Positions 1 to 12,002 of a DNA stretch of 64,000 nt are shown here, in pieces. The notes beneath the pieces are model-generated. The model saw nothing but the letters and a program-made list of their open reading frames with translations. It was not told the DNA's origin and did not search any database. Numbering within the stretch: position 1 is the first letter of the stretch; each line of letters opens with the position of its first letter. This DNA comes from Eutreptiella sp. 'Long Island Sound 2002' (taxonomy: Eukaryota > Euglenozoa > Euglenophyceae > Eutreptiales > Eutreptiaceae). Both the position numbers and the translations under genes were made by a program. The stretch is from assembly GCA_964036045.1 (NCBI GenBank), contig OZ038379.1:109989268-110053267 (forward strand), given 5' to 3'.

Positions 1-84
1 GTAGGTCGATTTCGTGACGGTCCGTGGGGTTGCCCTCCCTGGGGGCCTGTGCCTTGGTCCCGTGTCCTCTGAGGGTTTCGGTCT

Positions 85-2079
85 CTAGTCCTTGCCGCGG
101 TGGCCGTGCCTTCGTCCTCTCCCGGTGCCTGTGAGGTGGCCCTTGTGGTGGCCGGGGTCGTCGCCTGGCGGTGAGGGCGTGGTGGTGCGCCGTGCGGCGG
201 CGTTCCCTGCGGCTTCCTCTGTGGCTGTGGCCCGTTCTTCCCGTGTATGTGTGCCCTTCATTCTCCGTGTGGTTTCCGGTGGCTGGTGGGTGTGCGCTGG
301 TGTGATCCGCACGGCGTCCGATGCTTGCTTCGGTGGTGTGTGTTGGGGGGTGCGTCCCCGGGTGTCGTGGGGTGTCTGGTGGGGGTGGGGCGGCGCTGGT
401 CCCCCCGTCGTGGTATGCCCTTCCTGGGTGTCGGTCGTGGCGCCTGCCGTGGTGCCATTTTCCTCCGTGCCTTGGTCCCCGCTCCCGCCCCTTCCTGGTT
501 CTTGGGTGGTTTCCTGCCCCCATGTGGTGTCTCTTCCGGCGTCCTGTCCCTGTGAGTGCCTGCCCTCACTTGGGGCCCCTCCGTGCCCTCTTGCGTGAGC
601 GCTCCTTGGTGTCCCTTGCCCTTCCCTTGCCCTTGTCCTTCCCCTTCCTGGTGTGGTGGTGGCGGGAGGGGCGGGGTGAGGAGGGGGCGCCGGCGGCCCA
701 GGCCTGGGGGTGGGTGGCCTGGAGCCACTGGCGGAGGGCTTGGGGGGTGTAGGGGGGGCAGAGGCCCTGGACCGCATCGCAGAGGAGGGCCTCCCATGCC
801 GCTTGCGGCATGATGGCCTCCGGAGCGGTCCGTTGGGGTTTGCGGGGGTGCGGATGCGCATCTCCTCGAAGGTATGCACCATGTGCAACCCTTCGTGCCT
901 TCCCGCTCCCCCCGCCCACTTCACCCAGCGGCGGAGCTCCTGCAGAGCGGGGGGAGACGACCAGGCGAGGTGGGCGGGGGCCTGGGGGGGAGAGGGGTCC
1001 GTGCCCGGGGTACTGGAGCGGCAGGGGGAGGACGTGGACCTGCGGTGGTGGCGGGGGTGGCGGTGCCTGGGGGAGCGGGAGCGGCGGTGGCAGGGGCTGG
1101 GGGTGGACGACGGGTACGGGCGGAGGGGGGAACGGGAGGGGGAGGTGGACATGGGGCGGCGGTGGCGCTCTTGGTGGCGTCCAGGGGAGCGGGAGTGGTG
1201 GTGGCGGGGGCTGGGGGTGGTGGATGGGTATGGGCGGGGGGGGGAACGGGGAGCCCGGCGGGGCGTGTGGGGGGAGAGGGAGGTGGACGTGGGGCGGCGG
1301 TGGCGTGCCTGGCGGCGTCGGGGGGAGCGGGAGAGGTGGTGGCGGGGGCTGGGGGTGGGGGTCTTGTATGGCCGGTGGGGGGAGGGGGAGGTGGACTTGG
1401 GGCGGCGGTGGCGCTCGTGGTGGTGCCCGGGGGAGCGGGAGCGACGGGAGCGGGGTCTCGGGGGGTCGTGGTGGCACCTGGGGGAGCGGGAGCGGCGCGA
1501 GTGGGTGGTTGAGGCGCGGTGGGAGTGTGGGCGCCGTGGGCGAGTGTGCTGTGCGGGGGGGGAGCGGGAGCGCCGCCGTTTGCGGGATTGGGCCTCATCG
1601 CTCGAGTCAGGCCAGTCAGGAGGCGTCCGCGGCCCCTGGGGGGCTTCGCGTGGTGCCGCCTGGTACTGGGGGGGGGGGGGGGGGAGGTCCCCCGTTGTCC
1701 ATGGATCCGCCACGTAGGGTTGTGGTGGCGGCAGCGGCTGGTGGTATGGGTCGAGTGACTGTCCTTGGCGGGGTTGGGCCCGGGGGGCCCCTTCGGCGTG
1801 GACGTGGTGGCCGGGGGGATACGGATACGGTTCCTGGTACGGGGGGGGGTGGCTGGTACGGGAGGGGTGGCCCCTGGCGGTAGGTGGGGTATGCGGGTGG
1901 AGCGCTCGGCCGCTGCCATCCCACTCGCTGGTGCTGTTCGTGCACGGGGGGTTGTGGCCCGGTGGGGTAGGGCGATGGGCAGTGGTAGTGGTGGGGGTGG
2001 TGTTGGTAGTGGTGGTGGTGGGGCCGCTGGTGGTGGTGGTGTGGGTAGTGGTGGGGTTGGTGTTGCGGGTATGGCCCAT
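85..2079 (-). CDS. SR/His/Thr-rich low-complexity ORF, probably ORF1-like protein of a decayed retroelement
   Basis: A 664-codon minus-strand frame is open across this stretch. Its N-terminal third is Thr-, Pro-, Tyr- and His-rich. The middle carries several imperfect repeats of about 40 residues built on SRSP, HRRP and STS motifs with short His pairs, typical of RNA-binding or RS-domain composition. A more ordered segment follows (ALQELRRWVKWAGG...), then a basic Gly/Arg/Thr-rich tail. Near 820 a second frame (to 566) reads sensibly from MPQAAWEALL to a Lys/Arg-rich end, so a frameshift or overlapping ORF is possible. No catalytic domain is visible. Its position downstream of a protease ORF on the same strand, and the His/Pro composition shared with the ORF starting at 58922, suggest a retroelement nucleic-acid-binding protein. 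Such GC-rich low-complexity frames can stay open by chance, so confidence is moderate. Confidence 0.45.
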   Translation of the reverse strand: MGHTRNTNPTTTHTTTTSGPTTTTTNTTPTTTTAHRPTPPGHNPPCTNSTSEWDGSGRALHPHTPPTARGHPSRTSHPPPYQEPYPYPPGHHVHAEGAPRAQPRQGQSLDPYHQPLPPPQPYVADPWTTGDLPPPPPQYQAAPREAPQGPRTPPDWPDSSDEAQSRKRRRSRSPPAQHTRPRRPHSHRASTTHSRRSRSPRCHHDPPRPRSRRSRSPGHHHERHRRPKSTSPSPHRPYKTPTPSPRHHLSRSPRRRQARHRRPTSTSLSPHTPRRAPRSPPRPYPSTTPSPRHHHSRSPGRHQERHRRPMSTSPSRSPLRPYPSSTPSPCHRRSRSPRHRHPRHHRRSTSSPCRSSTPGTDPSPPQAPAHLAWSSPPALQELRRWVKWAGGAGRHEGLHMVHTFEEMRIRTPANPNGPLRRPSCRKRHGRPSSAMRSRASAPPTPPKPSASGSRPPTPRPGPPAPPPHPAPPATTTPGRGRTRAREGQGTPRSAHARGHGGAPSEGRHSQGQDAGRDTTWGQETTQEPGRGGSGDQGTEENGTTAGATTDTQEGHTTTGGPAPPHPHQTPHDTRGRTPQHTPPKQASDAVRITPAHTHQPPETTRRMKGTHTREERATATEEAAGNAAARRTTTPSPPGDDPGHHKGHLTGTGRGRRHGHRGKD

Positions 2080-3433
2080 GGACCCCTTGTGGGTTTTCCG
2101 GTTCCCCTTGTGGGGGTGGGGGGTTGGGCATCGTGAACAGTCCCCGGGGCTGCACTATGTGGTGGGCAGGGGGGGCGGGTCGGGGGCCGGGCTTGATGGT
2201 GACGGTGGTCGAGGGGTCCCACGTCCCTGGGTCGGTTTGGCCGGCGGTGGTGGTGGTTTGTGGGGGATGGATGACGGGGTGCTTGGTGACGGGGATGCGG
2301 ACGAGGGCTTGGACGGGGTCGTGCTGGGTGGCCGCCTCTGCGGTGGTGGTGGGTGCTCGTGGGAGGGGGGCGTGGGTTGCGGTGGGTGGGGGGTCCTGGC
2401 TTGGGTGAGGGTCCGGGTGGGGCTGGTGTCGGTTGGGTGTGTGTCGTTGCGTTTGTGGTGTTGTGTGTCCTCGCGTGGGCGCCGGCTTGGGTTTGGGGTC
2501 GGGTTTGGGGTTGGGGTCCGGTTCCAGGTTGAGGAGTACATCTGTCCGGAGGTGTGAGGGCGCCGATGTCGGGTCGGGCGTCGTCCCGGTGCGTTGCCGG
2601 GGTGCCCGAGTCGCCTGTGCGGCCGCAGCTTTGGCTTTTGCCGTGGCCTTGAGGATGAGGGCGGCGGGGAGGGGGGGGTCGGAGGATGAGGTGGAGGAGG
2701 TGGACGAGGCTGAGGATGAGGAGGAGGTGGTGGACGCGTGTTGGGCTGTGATGCGGGCGGGCTTGCGGGCGGCGGCTTCTGGTGCGGCCACGGCGGGGAG
2801 GATGGAGGGCATGTCCTCGGGCTGTAAGTTAGGGGCGGGCAGCTTGGGGGGCCCGGTCGTGATCTGGCGGCCCAGGGGGGCCGATCTGGTCGGAAGCGGC
2901 GGGGGAGGGAGGCGCGGGGCTGTGGCCTTCTCCTTCTGGGCTCGGCTGGGCCCGGGTCCTGCAATGTGCGAGGTTGTGTGGGTTGGCGTCCGCGGGGGGG
3001 AACAGTTCGCGTGGGCTACATTCAGGGGCCGTGGGGGGTGGGCCTGGGTCCTCTGGGGTGTGTGCGGGGGGCGTGAATCGGCCACTGGGTGCGGTGGGCG
3101 TGCCCCGGGGCGGAGGGCCCCTCTCGGCGGTTGTGTGTGGGTTGTCGAGTGTGGGGGGTGGTGAGGTGTGTCCGGTGGGTGGGTGTGTGGCGGGCGTGTG
3201 CTGGTGTTCGGGCGGTCGGGGGAGGCCCGTGTCGCGGGGCCCGGGGGTGCGCGCGATGGTGGGCGTGTGTGGGTCTCCGGTTGAGCAGCGAGAGTGGGGG
3301 GGCATCGGCGGGGATTGTGCGGTGGGTAGTGCTGTGTCGGTGTATGTGTCCGCTCGCCGCGGCGCGCTTGCGTGGCCAGTTGTAGGTCGTGCGGTTTGGA
3401 GGAGAAGCTTGCCGTCTTCTGCTGCCGCGGCAA
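1616..3433 (-). CDS. Pro/Ser/His-rich ORF of unknown function, partly overlapping neighbours
   Basis: A 605-codon minus-strand frame. Its convincing part runs from about 2960 to 1700: a Ser-rich run (SSSSSASSTSSTSSS), an Ala/Lys stretch (LKATAKAKAAAAQA), Pro/Lys dipeptides, and then a block of His clusters separated by Pro and Tyr near 1990-2080. The first 600 bases overlap the 3' end of the protease-like ORF in another frame and are probably not coding here. The last 460 bases overlap the SR-rich ORF. The His/Pro/Gln block resembles in composition, not in alignable sequence, the His-rich repeats of the intact ORF starting at 58922. No known domain is recognised. It may be the start of an ORF1-like protein that continues by frameshift into the SR-rich frame. 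Confidence 0.35.
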   Translation of the reverse strand: MPRQQKTASFSSKPHDLQLATQARRGERTHTPTQHYPPHNPRRCPPTLAAQPETHTRPPSRAPPGPATRASPDRPNTSTRPPHTHPPDTPHHPPHSTTHTQPPRGALRPGARPPHPVADSRPPHTPQRTQAHPPRPLNVAHANCSPPRTPTHTTSHIAGPGPSRAQKEKATAPRLPPPPLPTRSAPLGRQITTGPPKLPAPNLQPEDMPSILPAVAAPEAAARKPARITAQHASTTSSSSSASSTSSTSSSDPPLPAALILKATAKAKAAAAQATRAPRQRTGTTPDPTSAPSHLRTDVLLNLEPDPNPKPDPKPKPAPTRGHTTPQTQRHTPNRHQPHPDPHPSQDPPPTATHAPLPRAPTTTAEAATQHDPVQALVRIPVTKHPVIHPPQTTTTAGQTDPGTWDPSTTVTIKPGPRPAPPAHHIVQPRGLFTMPNPPPPQGEPENPQGVHGPYPQHQPHHYPHHHHQRPHHHHYQHHPHHYHCPSPYPTGPQPPVHEQHQRVGWQRPSAPPAYPTYRQGPPLPYQPPPPVPGTVSVSPRPPRPRRRGPPGPTPPRTVTRPIPPAAAATTTLRGGSMDNGGPPPPPPPVPGGTTRSPPGAADAS

Positions 3434-4634
3434 GGATTTCGCAGACGAGCTTGCGTATCTGGTGGACCTCTTGGTCAGTGGTGGGAAGGGGGTATGCTAG
3501 CTTTGGGCTACGACCCGCGCGGTTGAGGACCCTGTGGATGGCGTGGTACCCGCAGTCGAGGGTCTGCTGCGGTCTGGGGGGGGGGTTTGGTCGTGTGTCC
3601 GGGCCCGCCTCGACTTGTGTGTGGGCGGTGGGGATGGCCCAAACCCAGGGCACGGTCCCCGTGGGTGGCCAGCGGCGCCGGATCCAGTGGGTTAGGCAGA
3701 GCATGGCCAATCCCAGGTGGTAGCCCGCCTTCCCTGAGGTGATTTGGACCAGGGCGCGGGCTGGGGGCTTGTCCCCTGGCTGGCGGACGCCCCTGAGGAC
3801 CCTGTGCTGGGTGGTGGGGTCCCCTACTGCCCCTGGTGGGGCGGTCTCTGGGGCGAACATGGTGTCTGTCCCTTGGATGAGCCATTGCGGGCCGGGGGAT
3901 GTAGCCGTAGCGGCCATCACGTAGTAGTGGCCGCGCTCGAGGACTGTAACCCAGACCTCCGGCGGGGGGTGGTCACTGTCTGTAGGTGGGGGGGGGAGGT
4001 CGTCGTCTGGGGTGCGGAGGCCGGCGGCGCGGAGGGCGGTGTCGCGGGTTGGTGCGGTGGCCTGTTCCCACTGCTCCGGGCAGTTCGGGTCCGCTGGGTG
4101 GTCCGTCTCCGCTGGGGCCCGTCGTAGGCGTACGGTCCCTTGACGCGTGACGTTGATGCCGGTGTCGTGCGTCAGGGCCTGGCCCCACTCGATGGGGGGA
4201 CCCAGACGTGCTGGCCCTGGGTGTGTTTGCGGGCTTGCCAGAGCACGAGGTCTACGATGGTCTCGTGGAGGCCGCTGCCTGGGGTGGTCAGGTCCTGGAG
4301 GGCTTTGACGGTGAGCTTGGTCCAGTCCTCTTGTAGGCGGTATCAGCCCAGGGGGGTGGTCGGGGCCCTGTCTTGGAGGGTTGCTCGGAGGAGGTCGGGG
4401 TCGCGGATGGTGGCCGGTGTGAGGGGGGGGTGCCCCGGGTCCGGGGGGGGTGGGCCGGATGGGCTGCCGGGGTCTTGCGCGTCCACGTCGATGCATGGTT
4501 GCCCCTGGTTGGGCTCGGCCGGACTGAGCGGTGCTGGGTGGCTTCTTGGGTGAGAGATGGGCCTCGTGGCGCTGTGGTGGTGTCTTGGAGGCCTGCGGAT
4601 GGAGATGGGGGGCGTGTGCGGGGCGCGGAATGGG

Positions 4635-4663
<29 letters not shown>
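2829..4663 (-). pseudogene. Ulp1/C48-like cysteine protease ORF, broken
   Basis: The frame opens at an ATG at 4663, 28 bases before the stop of the upstream RNase H ORF, so the two ORFs overlap as retroelement ORFs often do. It runs through a Pro-rich leader, meets an in-frame TGA near 4345, and continues sensibly (YRLQEDWTKL..., HETIVDLVLWQ) to about 4195. There a G-run indel moves it to the frame ending at 2829. Protease-like features follow: a GHYYVMA segment (candidate catalytic His) and QQTLDCGYHAIHRVL near 3545 (candidate oxyanion Gln and catalytic Cys in DCG). This spacing and the Q-x3-DCG motif are characteristic of Ulp1-type proteases. The Pro-rich end is low complexity. The nonsense codon and frameshift make it a probable pseudogene, unless the G run is a sequencing error. 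Confidence 0.55.
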
Positions 4664-7102
<2,439 letters not shown>

Positions 7103-7105
<3 letters not shown>

Positions 7106-8189
7106 ATAGTCATAGTCATAACCACTTATCATGCCGTCTACTGGAGTTACCGGGCATCTCGCGCCAACAGGTGGTTCCTGCCTCGCTCGATCCTGTGGGT
7201 CCCACGGCTGCCTGAGGTGGCCCACAGCATGACGGAGGACCCAGAGGACCAGGGATACCGGTCAACCAGGCTTTGGGGGCAGTGGCAACTGCATTGCGTT
7301 AGCATTAGCAACGGCGACGGACGCTGGCCCGTTTGTTCGCCGGGGGTAAGGGGGCAAGGCACAGCAACGCAGCAGCATCGCAACAAGTAGAAAGCAAGGG
7401 CTTCCCTGTCCGGCGCAAAGCGGCAACCAAGGAACAAAGCAGCACGCATGCGGCGAAGCGAGAGCGGACCCTCCGTCGTTCGCGTACCCCCGCCACCGTG
7501 GAGATGTCCATCACCCGTGACCCCACGGAATCCATTGCCGTCTGCGTACTCGTAATTGCCCACCACCCCTGACTCCATGTCTCCCTCTGCCAGCATGCAT
7601 TAGCCCGTATATGCATATCCACGATTTCTGGGAGGCTCCAGCCTAGCCTGGCCCTCAGCTTTCATCGCCTCCATGTCCCCACAATGTACGCCGCCGACCC
7701 ACCGCACCAGTCCCCTAGTATAGTACAGAAATACGATATCAACTATACGTCCCCGCGGTCCTGAGCTGCTCCCACACCCCAGATATATACCAAGCAGGCA
7801 CTTCATGTCAGGGGCCAGCACCCAATCAGCTTCGAGGCATCCACTTGCCTACGTATAATATAACTTGAGGGTCTACAGGGGGGGACGCGGGCAGCTACGC
7901 GACGGGAGTGGCGCAACCCGTGAATATCGCTGGCTGGGATTCGGGCTGGTGGGTGCCGTAGCTTGCTTATCGACTCCCTGTAGGGGTATTCACCAGAGGC
8001 TCGCCCCGGGCTGTGGTAACCAGGTGCACCTCATCTGGCCCACATACATTGCCCTGGCGCCTACCCTTGACCCTTACCTGCACTGATTGGCCAGCTCCCG
8101 TGGTTGCGCCTCTTCCGCCACAGCAGCGGCCAGGCCGCAGGTTCGGCCTCCAGCGACGACGTGGCGAGCCTACTTATAGCATTGGCCCG
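7103..8189 (-). mobile_element. 5'-truncated copy (3' 1.1 kb) of the main non-LTR element
   Basis: This 1,087 bp block matches the 3' end of the long element at 8720-9806, with about 14 substitutions counted by eye and no obvious indels. On the minus strand both end in three TATGAC units directly followed by (TA)n. The 5' side stops abruptly after ATAAGTAGG...CGGGCC, where (TA)n begins, while the long copy continues into its own upstream sequence. That is the signature of a 5'-truncated LINE insertion into a (TA)n tract. Short ORFs of up to 149 codons occur in both strands but are not better preserved than the surrounding sequence, so this is treated as 3' untranslated DNA. Confidence 0.8.
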
Positions 8190-8719
<530 letters not shown>

Positions 8720-8722
<3 letters not shown>

Positions 8723-10763
8723 ATAGTCATAGTCATAACCACTTATCATGCCGTCTACTGGAGTTACCGGGCATCTCGCGCCAACAGGTGGTTCCTGCCT
8801 CGCTCGATCCTGTGGGTCCCACGGCTGCCTGAGGTGGCCCACAGCATGACGGAGGACCCAGAGGACCAGGGATACCGGTCAACCAGGCTTTGGGGGCAAT
8901 GGCAACCGCATTGCGTTAGCATTAGCAACGGCGACGGACGCTGGCCCGTTTGTTCGCCGGGGGTAAGGGGGCATGGCACAGCAACGCAGCAGCATCGCAA
9001 CAAGTAGAAAGCAAGGGCTTCCCTGTCCGGCGTAAAGCGGCAACCAAGGAACAAAGCAGCACGCATGCGGCGAAGCGAGAGCGGACACTCCGTCGTTCGC
9101 GTACCCCCGCCACCGTGGAGACGTCCATCACCCGTGACCCCACGGAATCCATTGCCGTCTGCGTACTCGTAATTGCCCACCACCCCTGACTCAATGTCTC
9201 CCTCTGCCAGCATGCATTAGCCCGTATATGCATAGCCACGATTTCTGGGAGGCTCCAGCCTAGCCTGGCCCTCAGCTTTCATCGCCTCCATGTCCCCACA
9301 ATGTACGCCGCCGACCCACCGCACCAGTCCCCTAGTATAGTACAGAAATACGATATCAACTATACGTCCCCGCGGTCCTGAGCTGCTCCCACACCCCAGA
9401 TATATACCAAGCAGGCACTTCATGTCAGGGGCCAGCACCCAATCAGCTTCGAGGCATCCACTTGCCCACGTATAATATAACTTGAGGGTCTACAGGGGGG
9501 GACGCGGGCAGCTACGCGACGGGAGTGGCGCAACCCGTGAATATCGCTGGCTGGGATTCGGGCTGGTGGGTGCCGTAGCTTGCTTATCGACTCCCTGTAG
9601 GGGTATTCACCAGAGGCTCGCCCCGGGCTGTGGTAACCAGGTGCACCTCATCTGGCCCACATACATTGCCCTGGCGCCTACCCTTGACCCTTACCTGCAC
9701 TGTTTGGCCACCTCCCGTGGTTGCGCCTCTTCCGCCACAGCAGCGGCCAGGCCGCAGGTTCGGCCCCCACCAACGACGTGGCGAGCCTACTTATAGCATT
9801 GGCCCGCGCGTCACCCCCCGGACCACTCAGCATGCCGCTCCTGCTCCCTCCTCGCCTCTAGGCGACCGGACTGGCGCCCCCCAGGGGTAAGCCGTTACAA
9901 TGGTGAGGCGACCGCATACTCTTCGCTACGACGCCACGCAGTACCGCTGTTGCCACGCCAATGCCACCCGCGAGCCGCCACGACACGCACCACCGCAACC
10001 ACAAGGCCATGGTCAGAGCTTAGACAATGTACATGCCCGCAGGCACGGTCCCTCTAGTTTGTTAACGGGGCCAGGGGATGCCCCCACGCTCCCCCTGAGT
10101 TGTTAGAGGGGTCACGAAGGCACACCAGTACCGCCATGCATCCCCGCTGCTCCCCGACTGTACGGTTCCCCAGTACCGCCGCGTACCTCCACCGTACAGA
10201 CCCCAGTACCGCTACGTATACCCCCAGGACGCCAGTACACCGTCACCTTGAACTCCACGTGCCCCCCATGAGTGCTCCTCCCACGCCGTCTCCAGGACGC
10301 CCGCCATACTGTCCACCTGAAGACCCCGCTGTCATTTCCTTCTACGCACACATCTTCGCTTCGTCGCCGCCCCTGGGGCCTGCAGGCTGTCCCCGCAACC
10401 CCGTGTAACACTCCCAGGGGGCGCCGTAACGCCGTAGCCCCCAGACAACTCCGTGCACCCCTGCTGTATCCCGAGCAACCACTCCCAATACTGCCGTAGC
10501 CGGGCCGCCAGTAGAGACCCCGGTGCCATGGGAATACCCTACAGGGGTTTGGGCCTTATTAACCTGGTCGGGACGACCCATGACACCTCACTGTTGTATG
10601 CGGCGACCCGGGGCAGGCGGGTGAAGCATCCCTTCCTGACCCTCATGCACGGGGGCAGTACCACTCACCATCAGGCCGGCATGACCTGTCACATCGCGTT
10701 GGCCGTCATGAGCCGCCTGCCAGTACCGCACAATCAGGCCATGAAGGCACTGCTTCTCTGGCG
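8720..10763 (-). other. 3' untranslated region and tail of the main element
   Basis: Two kilobases follow ORF E on the minus strand without a preserved long frame. The first kilobase (10763-9807) has repeated GTACTGG/GGTACTG words around 10120-10240. The last 1,087 bases equal the truncated copy at 7103-8189. The end is three TATGAC units and then (TA)n. The small ORFs seen in both strands are not supported as genes. Confidence 0.65.
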
Positions 10764-12002
10764 CTACTGCCTCCGCTGCGTCCAGCGTAGGGATGGTAGC
10801 AGGTGCACCCACAATTCCCAAACCCAACAATCTGCATCACGCCCGGCCCCCACCACGCCGTCACCGTTTCCTCCGTGATGCCACAACCAGAGTATCCGTG
10901 AGTCGCCCTCCAGAGCCGCCCACCACAGCAGCAGAGGCAGGGCCGCCGACGGCACTCCAGGGCACCGTACCCCTTCCACTCGGACGCTCTTCAGGCCACC
11001 CTGGATTGTCTTCCAGGCACTTGAGGACATCTGTCCAGAGTGCCGCAGTGCCCACCTCGCCTTAGGCCACCCCCTATCGGCACGCTCCTTACATGTCCCG
11101 CATAGTGGGACGGAGGCACACTGATGAACCCAAACTGACACCGTTTCCCTGCACCCGTGGTATCGCTGCGGAAGCACAGACCGTGACGGAACGCAGCTAC
11201 CATCACAACACTGCGACCACAGGTCCTGCCATACATCGCAGCACGCGTCCTGGAGTCCGAGGAAAGCACCCGCCAGCGTGCGTGCTGTGGCACAACTGAG
11301 GAGGCTGCGCCTCGCTTCCTCCCACGTGGACACCGGGTGGAGTATCGATCGCCCGTCGGGCATCACGGGCAGGCTCTCAAGTAGCAGGGGCCACCGCGCA
11401 ACTGTGGGGCTGTGTGTGCCATGCGCCAGGAGCTCCCAACCGTAGTCCTGTAAGACCTCCCTGATGACATCAACCCCGTCCTGCTTCGGGCCCCTGGCGG
11501 ATGCCAGAACCAAGCGTTGTCCTCCCGCCCGAGCCTCAATGACCGCCGCGAGGCCCTGGGTGTCAAGGGTGTGACGGGCATCGGCAGCCACGTGGTCGTC
11601 CCCCTCTGGCAGAGAGAACATGGCCTCCGTGACGTGGTCTTGCGCGTCGTTGCCCTGTACTTGTGCCAGCTGCTTGGAGCCCACTAACACTGCGATGGAC
11701 CGCTGCTCCGTGACCGCTGGTATGGCTCGTTGCAGCTGCCGGTGATACAGCCACAATGTACCTACGTCAAGTACGACAGCCACTGCCAGGATTGGGAGAC
11801 TGAACAGAGGTTGCTGAAGGACCGGCAGCACCTCGCGAGCCCAGCCCATGACGTTCCCCACTGCTGGATGGTTCGCGTACACCTGGAGGCAGGGATCACT
11901 CTTGCCGTCAGGGCTTCGCACCATGGTACCACGCACCAGGGCCCACGATTGCGCTGACACCACGCGAGACCACTCCCTGAATGTCGTGATGTCCCGTGCC
12001 AC
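10764..12002 (-). CDS. ORF E: putative membrane-anchored Cys-rich protein of the main element
   Basis: A 412-codon frame at the 3' end of the element, overlapping the end of ORF D by about 240 bases in a different frame. In the overlap this frame looks the more protein-like. One clear hydrophobic segment lies at residues 65-86 (LFSLPILAVAVVLDVGTLWL). The middle (residues 95-235) is mixed and globular. A Cys cluster follows at residues 237, 254, 255, 265, 266, 270, 284, 295, 301 and 304, including CGTC and paired CC, which could bind metal or form disulfides. The last 90 residues are Trp-rich and may not be genuine. No family is recognised. A third protein with a membrane segment is unusual for a LINE. 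An identical frame is at 29667-30905. Confidence 0.5.
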   Translation of the reverse strand: MARDITTFREWSRVVSAQSWALVRGTMVRSPDGKSDPCLQVYANHPAVGNVMGWAREVLPVLQQPLFSLPILAVAVVLDVGTLWLYHRQLQRAIPAVTEQRSIAVLVGSKQLAQVQGNDAQDHVTEAMFSLPEGDDHVAADARHTLDTQGLAAVIEARAGGQRLVLASARGPKQDGVDVIREVLQDYGWELLAHGTHSPTVARWPLLLESLPVMPDGRSILHPVSTWEEARRSLLSCATARTLAGAFLGLQDACCDVWQDLWSQCCDGSCVPSRSVLPQRYHGCRETVSVWVHQCASVPLCGTCKERADRGWPKARWALRHSGQMSSSAWKTIQGGLKSVRVEGVRCPGVPSAALPLLLWWAALEGDSRILWLWHHGGNGDGVVGAGRDADCWVWELWVHLLPSLRWTQRRQ

